Shown here in pieces: positions 41,284 to 47,845 of a stretch of DNA of 64,000 nucleotides. The translations under genes and the position numbers were made by a program. The notes under the pieces were generated by a model. That model was not told the origin of the DNA. It worked only from the letters and a program-made list of their open reading frames with translations, and searched no databases. Within the stretch, counting starts at the first letter, position 1. Every line of letters begins with the position of its first letter. This stretch comes from Acidimicrobiia bacterium. GTDB lineage: Bacteria > Actinomycetota > Acidimicrobiia > IMCC26256 > PALSA-555. The stretch lies in assembly GCA_040881685.1 (NCBI GenBank), contig JBBECS010000036.1, positions 18,491 to 82,490 of the forward strand, written 5' to 3'.

Positions 41284-42540
41284 TCAGACGCGTGCAGCAA
41301 TGCCGAAGAGTGCCGCCGCGTTACCGCCCATGAGCGCGTCGGCGGTCTTCTGGTCGATGCCGTTCCCTCCGAGCATCGACCTTGCTTCGGCGGACGTCGA
41401 CGTGTCGTGGTTGGGATACCGGGAGCCGAACGCGGCCTTGGCGGCGATCTCGTCGACGAGGCGTGCGACGGGCGTCTCCCAGGCATCGAACGACAGCAAC
41501 AGCGGGTGCTCGGCGATCACGTCTTCAGGTTCGAGGCTGACCGGATTCTCGGGCGGGTTGAGCACGCCCGGGATCGAGAGCCACAAGTAGGTCTCGGCCT
41601 TCTCGAGCACCAACGGCAGCCACGACGCGCCGGAGTGGAGGAGCGCCAGCTTGAGGGTTGGCATGTCCTCCAACAGGCCGGTGAACAGCGTGGCCGTGAG
41701 AAACGTCGCGTTGTCCTGGAACAGCGCAGTGGGCTCGGCGACCGTGTGGCCGATGCCGAGGCGAGCGGACACGCGCTCGACGAACGAACCGGCTGACGTC
41801 GGCTCCGGGTTCGTGATTCCGAGCGACGGGTGCACGCAGGCCACGAGGCCGAGCGAGTCGAGCTGGCGCCACAGCGGCAGGAAGTGCGCGTCGGTCACGA
41901 ACACACCGCCGGTGGGGTGGTCATACGCCATGAACGCCGATCCGCCGGCCGAGCCGTTCATGCTGGCGTTCGGCTCGCGGGCGTAGAACATCGGACGGAT
42001 CGACACCGAGCGGAAGCCGCGCTCGGCAGCTCGGTCGAGCTCTCGGCGCGCCAGCAGCACGCTCTGGAGCGGCAACACCGCCGCCGGATGCAGACGGTTG
42101 GGCGCGGCCTGGGCGAAGTCCCACACCCAGTCGTTGTACGCACGGGCGAGCACCGCCGCGACGTCGGGGTTGGCGACGAGCGGGAGGTGCTCGGCAAACA
42201 ACGTGGGGTGCAAGACGGCCTGGTCGACGCCCATGGCGTCCATGTCGTGCAGCCGCATCTCGGCGTCCCATGCGCCTGCGTTCGGGTCATGGAACACGTT
42301 GGGGTCGAGGCCGCCGATGTCACTCGGCGTCGTGCCTGGATACCAGATCGCCTCTCGGATGAGTCGGGATCGACCGAGCTCTTGCACCGGTGCGCCATTG
42401 CGGATCGTGAGGCGATGGCCGTCGTCGTCGAAGCCGTGCCACAGCGCGGCACGCGCCGCGGCTTGGTACTCCTTGGGGACGTAGTCCTCCCAGAGGAACT
42501 CGGGTTCGTAGACGTGGGAGTCGATATCGACGACGGTCAT
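41284..42540 (-). CDS. Amidohydrolase-2 family protein
   Basis: A 418-residue member: VVDIDSHVYEPEFLWEDYVP at the start, LALLHSGASWLPLVLEKAETYLW in the barrel and SRYPNHDTSTSAEA before MGGNAAALFGIA at the end. The C-terminal loop has SRYPNHD where paralogues have SDYPHxD or TDYPHP, so the second metal/acid site is changed. Its ATG overlaps the upstream amidohydrolase stop (ATGA), so the two paralogous enzymes are co-translated and may act as a heteromer or on successive intermediates. Confidence 0.85.
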   Translation of the reverse strand: MTVVDIDSHVYEPEFLWEDYVPKEYQAAARAALWHGFDDDGHRLTIRNGAPVQELGRSRLIREAIWYPGTTPSDIGGLDPNVFHDPNAGAWDAEMRLHDMDAMGVDQAVLHPTLFAEHLPLVANPDVAAVLARAYNDWVWDFAQAAPNRLHPAAVLPLQSVLLARRELDRAAERGFRSVSIRPMFYAREPNASMNGSAGGSAFMAYDHPTGGVFVTDAHFLPLWRQLDSLGLVACVHPSLGITNPEPTSAGSFVERVSARLGIGHTVAEPTALFQDNATFLTATLFTGLLEDMPTLKLALLHSGASWLPLVLEKAETYLWLSIPGVLNPPENPVSLEPEDVIAEHPLLLSFDAWETPVARLVDEIAAKAAFGSRYPNHDTSTSAEARSMLGGNGIDQKTADALMGGNAAALFGIAARV

Positions 42541-43922
42541 GTCGTCAGCTCGGTGCGGCGCGCGTGTGCCTGCTGCTCGGCCCACTCGTCAAGCTCGGGA
42601 CCGCCGGGGAACCAGTCGGGCCGCTTGATCGGCGCGGGCTCGTCCTTCACGAACACCCTGGCGTCGATGTTGTACATCCGGCGGGCGTTGCCGCCGAGCA
42701 GCTTCGCCTGCACCTCGTCGGGCACACCGATCTCGCGCATGGCGCGGATGGCGCTCCACGAATCGGCGCCGTCGTGGTGATAGCAGTCCGACGCCCAGAT
42801 CCCGATCTCCTCGAACGTGTCCCACTGACGCATCGTCTGCGTCTCGTCGGACTCGAACGAGATGACGCACTGCTCGTGGAACGCCTCCGACGGCAGGCGC
42901 TTCGCCTCCCACTTCCGCTCGTTGGCGTACAGCTGGAACAGCCGATCGCAGTGCGCGAGGAACGGCACCAGCCACTGCGAGTTTGACTCGAACACCGCCA
43001 TCCTCAATCCGGGATAGCGGTCGAGGAACCCACACAACAGCACCTGTGCGAGCCACACCTGGATCTCGAAGATGAAGGAGAGCGTCTGGCTGTCGGCACC
43101 CGCGTAGGCCACGAGCTCACCGGGCGACGCGAGCAAACCAGGTCCTGCCGTCGACGGCGGATGGTGCGCGGGGAATGTGTGCATGCCGAGCACGACGCCG
43201 GTCGCCTCGAACGTGCGGAACAGGTTGTCGAGCGTGACCGGCGGCGTGCCGCCGATGCCGAAGCCCGCCGTGTCGAGTCCGAGGTCGTTGGGGTAGCAGC
43301 CGGCCGCGTCGAACGGGCGCATGAGCGCGACCGGGAAGCCACGGTCGGCCACCCGAAGCAGCTCGGTCACGGCGTGCTCGGGGCTTTGGAGGGGGAGGAG
43401 CGCGGCGGGGTAGAGGCGGCGCTTGTTGTGAGAGCACCAGTCGCGGGCGAAGTCGTTGTACGCGCGGCAGAACACGTCGACGCCCGCCACGTTCTCGGCG
43501 AACGGCAGGTTCTGGATCACCTTCGTTGGGATCACCAGCACCTGGTCGATGCCCATGAGGTCGAGGTCGCGCACTCTGGCCTTCGGGTCGGTGGCACCCT
43601 TGTGCTCGAGGTAGTCGCGCTGCTCGGCGGTGAGCGGCACCATGGACGCGAGCCGGCGCACGATCTTCTTATTCATTTGCGGACCGGCGATGCAGATCGG
43701 GTTGTACATGCCCGCCGGCGCGTACTCGCCATTCCCTCCGCCGCTGGCCCTCTCGCCGTTGAGCCAGGCCTGCTCGTTCGTCTTCCAGTACGTGGCCCGC
43801 ACCAGCTCGCGCTGGGACTTGGGGACGTAGTCCCAGATCTTCAGGGGGTCGTTGATGTGGGCGTCGCAGTCGAAGACGGCGAAGTCCTTGGTCACCCGCT
43901 CCGGCGCAGCCCCCGATTTCAT
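42537..43922 (-). CDS. Amidohydrolase-2 family protein
   Basis: A 461-residue member, longest of the seven in the window: FAVFDCDAHINDPLKIWDYVP, VFCRAYNDFARDWCSHNKRRLYPAALLP, VFESNSQWLVPFLAHCDRLFQLY, ASDCYHHDGADSW and LGGNARRMYNID carry the family pattern, with a 60-residue N-terminal insertion. ATG 43922 was chosen because it follows a perfect TCAAC-N6-GTTGA operator by 36 bp. It heads a two-gene operon with the next amidohydrolase. Reaction unknown. Confidence 0.86.
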   Translation of the reverse strand: MKSGAAPERVTKDFAVFDCDAHINDPLKIWDYVPKSQRELVRATYWKTNEQAWLNGERASGGGNGEYAPAGMYNPICIAGPQMNKKIVRRLASMVPLTAEQRDYLEHKGATDPKARVRDLDLMGIDQVLVIPTKVIQNLPFAENVAGVDVFCRAYNDFARDWCSHNKRRLYPAALLPLQSPEHAVTELLRVADRGFPVALMRPFDAAGCYPNDLGLDTAGFGIGGTPPVTLDNLFRTFEATGVVLGMHTFPAHHPPSTAGPGLLASPGELVAYAGADSQTLSFIFEIQVWLAQVLLCGFLDRYPGLRMAVFESNSQWLVPFLAHCDRLFQLYANERKWEAKRLPSEAFHEQCVISFESDETQTMRQWDTFEEIGIWASDCYHHDGADSWSAIRAMREIGVPDEVQAKLLGGNARRMYNIDARVFVKDEPAPIKRPDWFPGGPELDEWAEQQAHARRTELTT

Positions 43923-43957
43923 GCGGTTCTCATGGTCCCACGGTCGTCGACAATTCA

Positions 43958-43973
43958 TCAACGTTCGCGTTGA
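43958..43973. promoter_or_regulatory. Palindromic operator TCAAC-N6-GTTGA (perfect)
   Basis: TCAAC GTTCGC GTTGA upstream of the two-amidohydrolase operon. An 18-base core around it (CATCAACGTTCGCGTTGA) recurs in inverted orientation at 45358-45375, on the other side of the DUF222/HNH gene. Confidence 0.6.
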
Positions 43974-43985
43974 CGCCAGGCCCCG

Positions 43986-44003
43986 AGATTTCTTGAGAAA
44001 TCT
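43986..44003. promoter_or_regulatory. AT-rich palindrome AGATTTCT-TG-AGAAATCT
   Basis: Perfect 8-bp arms with a two-base centre, between the amidohydrolase operator and the HNH promoter. It stands out in composition from its GC-rich surroundings and may be a second operator of the divergent region. Confidence 0.45.
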
Positions 44004-44013
44004 GCCCCTGGGC

Positions 44014-44043
44014 TTGACAAGGCGAACATATGTTCGCTATCGT
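44014..44043 (+). promoter_or_regulatory. Promoter with embedded LexA-type (SOS) box for the DUF222/HNH gene
   Basis: TTGACA at 44014-44019 and TATCGT at 44038-44043 are separated by 18 bp. The spacer contains the perfect palindrome GCGAACATATGTTCGC (44022-44037), which fits the actinobacterial SOS-box consensus CGAAC-N4-GTTCG. A repressor bound there would cover the promoter completely. Confidence 0.8.
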
Positions 44044-44103
44044 GTCGACGACAACTTCCCCCATCGGCCCCACCCAGGTGGGCCGTCCCGGAGGAGGGAA
44101 GTC

Positions 44104-46227
44104 GTGTCCACGAGAGTCCGCCAGGCGATCGAGCTGCTCCTCGCCGAGCTGGCCGACGTCGACCCCTCCTGTGTCGACGGATCTCGCGCCCGAGAGCTCA
44201 TGGAGGACTTCGCAGAGGTCCAGCACCTCGGGGGTGCCGGGGTCACGATCATGGCGCGACGGGTGGAAGCGGCGGGCGCGTTCGATCTAGCCAAGCACCG
44301 CAGCGCGGCGCATTACCTTGCCAAGGTCACCGGCACGACGGTCTTTGCTGCCGAGCAGCAGATCCGCACCGCGCGTCAGCTCGAAGACCTGCCGGCCACC
44401 CACGCTGCATTGCGCGCTGGCCGGCTCTCGGGTGTGCAGGTCAAGGAGGTCGCCGCCGCGGCCGCCGCGGATCCGTCGGCGGAGCCGATGATGCTCCGAT
44501 GTGCGCAGATCGACGGAATCAAGGGCCTCAAGGCCGAGGGTGCCCGCGTGATCGCGGCCGCGGCCCGCGATGCCGACAAGCAGTACGAGCGGATTCATCG
44601 CGAGCGGACGTTCCGGCACTGGAGCGACTATCACGGCTCCGGCCGCATCGATGTGCGCGGCCCACTCGACCTCACCACCCGCGTCGCGCTGGCCCTCGTG
44701 CCGTATGAGCACGAGCTGTTCGAGGCCGCCCGCAAGAACGACGAGCGCGAGCGCGCCGACGCGCTGATGTTTGACGCGCTGGTGGCCATGGCCGACGCGT
44801 CAACCGGAGAGATGCCCAAGGGCACGGGGCCGATGCCGACCATCGCGGTCCGGATCGACCACCGAGCGTTCGTGACCGGTGACACATTGCCCGGCGAGGT
44901 GTGTGAGATCGCCGGCGTCGGCCCGATCCCGGTGAGCGTGGCGCAGCGCCTCGCGGAAGACGCGTTCCTCAAAGCGCTCGTCACCAATGGTGTCGACGTG
45001 CTCGCGGTCTCGCATCTCGGCCGCACGATCCCCGCACACCTGCGTACCGCGCTCGAGGAGCTCTACCCCGAGTGTGCGATCGCCGGCTGCAACGCCAGCT
45101 ACGGCCTCGAGATCGACCACAACCAACCGGTCGAGGTAGGCGGACTGACCGAGCGCCGCAACCTCAACAAGCTCTGTCGCTACCACCACACGTACAAGCA
45201 CCGCCACAAGCTGCGCCTGGTCGGCGAAGGCACCAACAAGAGGTTCTTGTCCGCCGCCGAGTGGCTGCCGCCCGATCGACCACCCGACTGCCCAGGTGGC
45301 CGACAACCACAGGGGCAGCCGCCCCGGGCGCCGGGCTCTCGTGGCCGCATGATGCTCATCAACGCGAACGTTGATGCTTGGGTCATGCCGCCCGTAGGCT
45401 GCCACGGCCGTCCGCCCAGGGGAGCCATGGTCAAGCAGCAGCGCGCCACCGAAGCCGATGCGCCGGTCGCGGCCGACTCTCCGGCGACCTGTGCAACGAA
45501 CGGTGCGATCACGTCGCGTCGTCTGAGCCCCGACGGCTTCTCGATCTGGCTCTACGTGAGCGAGCTCGAGCCGGGCGCGAGCTTGGAGTGGGGCCGCGAG
45601 CACGGCGACGAGGCCGTGTACGTGATCAGTGGCGCGCTGGGTGTTGATGCAGGCAAGATCGACAGCGCTGGAGCACAGGACGGCAAGCCAGAGAACGATG
45701 TGGAGCGGGACGCATCGTGTCCCGCCGGCGGGGCGCTCATCGTGGAATCGGGCGTCGCGGGCAGGGTCGTGGCGTCCGGCTTCACGAAAGTTGCTCACTT
45801 CGGGTCGGCGAATCCGTCGGCTGCACTACGGGGCGCGACGGTCCACGTGATCGGGCCACGTGGGCGCTACGAGTCGCCGCCCGACAAGCCGTTCTTCCGG
45901 TTCTTCGCCGACTCCACATGCGAGACGTGCGACGCCTTTCTGCTGTTCTCGCAGCGTGACGACGGTTGGTCGGTCACGCCGCACTCGCACAGTGCCGACG
46001 AGCTCATCTACGTGCTCAGCGGCGGTGTGCGCACGGGGAACCAGGTGAACAGCACGGGCACGTGCCTCGCGTTCCCGGCCAACGTGAAGTACGCGCTCGC
46101 GGCCGAGCCGAGTGGCTTCGAGACGATCAACTTCCGCGCAAGGCGCTCCGAGCTGAAGTTCGTCGACGCCGATGGAACGATCGAGGAGACGGCCGCCAAC
46201 GTCGGTGGCGTCGAAGTGCAGCAGTGA
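44104..46227 (+). CDS. DUF222/HNH endonuclease continuing in frame into a bicupin
   Basis: A 707-residue open frame. Residues 1 to about 320 form a DUF222 (13E12-type) region (VRQAIELLLAELADVDPS, AAHYLAKVTGTTVFAAEQQI, RTARQLEDLPATHAALRAG). An HNH nuclease site follows (CAIAGCNASYGLEIDHNQPVEVGG, NKLCRYHHTYKHRHKL). Families of this type usually end near residue 430. Here there is no stop: after a Pro/Gly-rich linker the frame runs through Met442 into a bicupin protein. GTG 44104 follows GGAGGAGGG. The gene is under a LexA-type box, as reported for 13E12 proteins in mycobacteria. Whether the fusion protein is made or the downstream ATG is used is undecided. Confidence 0.8.
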   Translation: MSTRVRQAIELLLAELADVDPSCVDGSRARELMEDFAEVQHLGGAGVTIMARRVEAAGAFDLAKHRSAAHYLAKVTGTTVFAAEQQIRTARQLEDLPATHAALRAGRLSGVQVKEVAAAAAADPSAEPMMLRCAQIDGIKGLKAEGARVIAAAARDADKQYERIHRERTFRHWSDYHGSGRIDVRGPLDLTTRVALALVPYEHELFEAARKNDERERADALMFDALVAMADASTGEMPKGTGPMPTIAVRIDHRAFVTGDTLPGEVCEIAGVGPIPVSVAQRLAEDAFLKALVTNGVDVLAVSHLGRTIPAHLRTALEELYPECAIAGCNASYGLEIDHNQPVEVGGLTERRNLNKLCRYHHTYKHRHKLRLVGEGTNKRFLSAAEWLPPDRPPDCPGGRQPQGQPPRAPGSRGRMMLINANVDAWVMPPVGCHGRPPRGAMVKQQRATEADAPVAADSPATCATNGAITSRRLSPDGFSIWLYVSELEPGASLEWGREHGDEAVYVISGALGVDAGKIDSAGAQDGKPENDVERDASCPAGGALIVESGVAGRVVASGFTKVAHFGSANPSAALRGATVHVIGPRGRYESPPDKPFFRFFADSTCETCDAFLLFSQRDDGWSVTPHSHSADELIYVLSGGVRTGNQVNSTGTCLAFPANVKYALAAEPSGFETINFRARRSELKFVDADGTIEETAANVGGVEVQQ
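45359..45374. promoter_or_regulatory. Palindromic operator TCAAC-N6-GTTGA (perfect), inside the fusion linker
   Basis: TCAAC GCGAAC GTTGA, 53 bp upstream of the bicupin ATG at 45427. It lies within the translated linker of the DUF222/HNH frame, which suggests that the bicupin-crotonase-TetR unit kept its own operator and promoter. Confidence 0.6.
45427..46227 (+). CDS. Bicupin protein (internal start within the fusion frame)
   Basis: From ATG 45427, behind AGGGGAGCC, the frame encodes a 266-residue protein with two cupin barrels: WLYVSELEPGASLEWGREHGDEAVYVISGALGVDAG (about residues 35-75) and GWSVTPHSHSADELIYVLSGGVRTG (about 180-205). The second has the metal-ligand pattern H-x-H-x5-E; the first lacks the paired histidines. 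It is probably a metal-dependent dioxygenase or isomerase, or a binding protein. It leads a transcript with a crotonase and a TetR regulator and has its own operator, so it is likely a separate gene in origin. Confidence 0.72.
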   Translation: MVKQQRATEADAPVAADSPATCATNGAITSRRLSPDGFSIWLYVSELEPGASLEWGREHGDEAVYVISGALGVDAGKIDSAGAQDGKPENDVERDASCPAGGALIVESGVAGRVVASGFTKVAHFGSANPSAALRGATVHVIGPRGRYESPPDKPFFRFFADSTCETCDAFLLFSQRDDGWSVTPHSHSADELIYVLSGGVRTGNQVNSTGTCLAFPANVKYALAAEPSGFETINFRARRSELKFVDADGTIEETAANVGGVEVQQ

Positions 46228-46243
46228 CGATGGGGCTCTGAGC

Positions 46244-47149
46244 ATGGAAAGAGAAGAGCTCGAGAGCGTGATCTACGAGAAGGAGGGCGCGGTCGCACGC
46301 GTCATCCTCAACCGGGGCGACAAGGCGAACACCCAGTCGTCACAGCTGGTGTGGGACTTCGATGCCGCCTTGCGCAAGGCCGAGCATGACTACGACGTGA
46401 AGGTCGTGATCATCAAGGGCAACGGCAAGGGTTTCTGCGCCGGGCACGTGATGAGCGGAGAGCCGGGCACGTACCCGGAGACCGAGGAGGCGATCGAGCG
46501 GCTCGGGAGCGTGTGGCGCGCCCGCTACGAGCTGTTCGTGTGGCCGGTGCTGTACCTCTGGGAGTTCCCGAAGCCCACCATTGCTCAAGTTCACGGCTAC
46601 GCCTTGGGGGGTGGTTCGTATTGGGCGTTGCTCACCGACCTCACGGTGTGCTCCGACGACGCGTGGTTCCAGATGCCGCTCGTCCAAGGTTTGGGATTTC
46701 CCGGCGGGCAGACGATGGTCGAGCCGTGGGTGTTCATGAACTACAAGCGCGCGGCCGAGTACCTGCTCACGTCCCAGAAGCTCACGGCGCAGCAGGCGCT
46801 CGAGTTCGGCATGGTCAACCGGGTGGTGCCGCTCGCCGAGCTCGAGTCGACCGTGGAGGAGCTCGCGGCCACGATCGCACATGCGCCGCTCACGACGTTG
46901 ATGACGGCGAAGATGGGGCTGCGGCGGGCGTGGGAGATGATGGGGATGCGGCTGCACATGCAACAGTCGGCCGACATGATGACGGTGGCGTCGTCAGCCG
47001 GCGACGTGCAGGGCTTCCTCGACCCGGTGTACCAACGACGGATGCGCGGCGAGACCGAGGATCCCGAGGGCACGAAGCGCCCGACGTATCCGAGCCAGCG
47101 CGCCGAGGGTGCGCCCGCGGCGAACACTGATCCCGAGGGGAAGAGCTAG
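46244..47149 (+). CDS. Enoyl-CoA hydratase/isomerase family protein
   Basis: A 301-residue crotonase: VARVILNRGDKANTQSSQLVWDFDAAL, the oxyanion segment GKGFCAGHVMSG, HGYALGGGSYWALLTDLTVCSDDAWFQMPLVQGLGFPGG and KLTAQQALEFGMVNRVVP. The C-terminus extends with a flexible 30-residue Pro/Glu-rich tail. The acidic residues of hydratases (Glu144/Glu164 in the rat enzyme) are not clearly present, so a different crotonase reaction is possible. It lies 16 bp after the bicupin and overlaps the TetR start (TAGTG). Confidence 0.87.
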   Translation: MEREELESVIYEKEGAVARVILNRGDKANTQSSQLVWDFDAALRKAEHDYDVKVVIIKGNGKGFCAGHVMSGEPGTYPETEEAIERLGSVWRARYELFVWPVLYLWEFPKPTIAQVHGYALGGGSYWALLTDLTVCSDDAWFQMPLVQGLGFPGGQTMVEPWVFMNYKRAAEYLLTSQKLTAQQALEFGMVNRVVPLAELESTVEELAATIAHAPLTTLMTAKMGLRRAWEMMGMRLHMQQSADMMTVASSAGDVQGFLDPVYQRRMRGETEDPEGTKRPTYPSQRAEGAPAANTDPEGKS

Positions 47150-47811
47150 TGCCGGCGAAGCAGGCGCGGACGCGCGGCAAGCCGGGGTCGGGGATGGCAC
47201 AGCGACGCGCCGAACGTCGGAACGCCGATCGGCGCAACTCCGAGGAGCGTTGGGCCGCCATCATGGAGGCGGGTTCCGAGGTGTTCCGACGCCTCGGGTA
47301 CGCGCACGCCACACTCGAAGATGTCGCGCGTGAGGTGGGCATCAACCGGGCGACGCTCTACTACTACGTCGCCGACAAGGAAGAGCTCCTGATCGCCATC
47401 CTCGATGAGCCGATCCACCGCATGACCACCGACCTGCGGGAGATCGCAGCGCTTCCCTTGTCTCCGACGGATCGGTTGCGCAAGGCCGTCATCCACCACA
47501 TGCAGACATTGGAAGACAACTACCCCGAGCTCTTCGTCTTCCTGGCCGAGAACCTGCACGTCCTCACGGTCGGCTCGGATCGTGATATCCAGCAGAACGC
47601 GCACGCGTACGGCGAGGTGATGGTCGGGCTGTTGGAAGAGGGGATCGCGGCGGGGGAGTTCCGCGGCGATCTCGATCCGCGGCTCGTCATGCTGGGCATC
47701 ATCGGGATGCTGAACTGGTCGCATCGCTGGTACACGCCCGACGGCAAGCGCACGCTGCCCGAGATCGGTGAGGAGTTCGCCACCATGCTCCTCGCAGGGC
47801 TCGGGAAGTAA
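47149..47811 (+). CDS. TetR-family transcriptional regulator
   Basis: A 220-residue repressor-type protein. The HTH lies at about residues 33-80: IMEAGSEVFRRLGYAHATLEDVAREVGINRATLYYYVADKEELLIAIL, a typical TetR pattern. A basic N-terminal arm (KQARTRGKPGSGMAQRRAERRNADRR) precedes it. The C-terminal ligand domain is predicted to be all helical. The gene is the last of a transcript starting behind a perfect TCAAC-N6-GTTGA operator at 45359, so it is the best local candidate for the protein that binds these sites; ligand probably an acyl-CoA, by inference. Confidence 0.9.
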   Translation: MPAKQARTRGKPGSGMAQRRAERRNADRRNSEERWAAIMEAGSEVFRRLGYAHATLEDVAREVGINRATLYYYVADKEELLIAILDEPIHRMTTDLREIAALPLSPTDRLRKAVIHHMQTLEDNYPELFVFLAENLHVLTVGSDRDIQQNAHAYGEVMVGLLEEGIAAGEFRGDLDPRLVMLGIIGMLNWSHRWYTPDGKRTLPEIGEEFATMLLAGLGK

Positions 47812-47845
47812 TCCGCTGCCGACTGCGATGCGAAGATCTGGGCAT

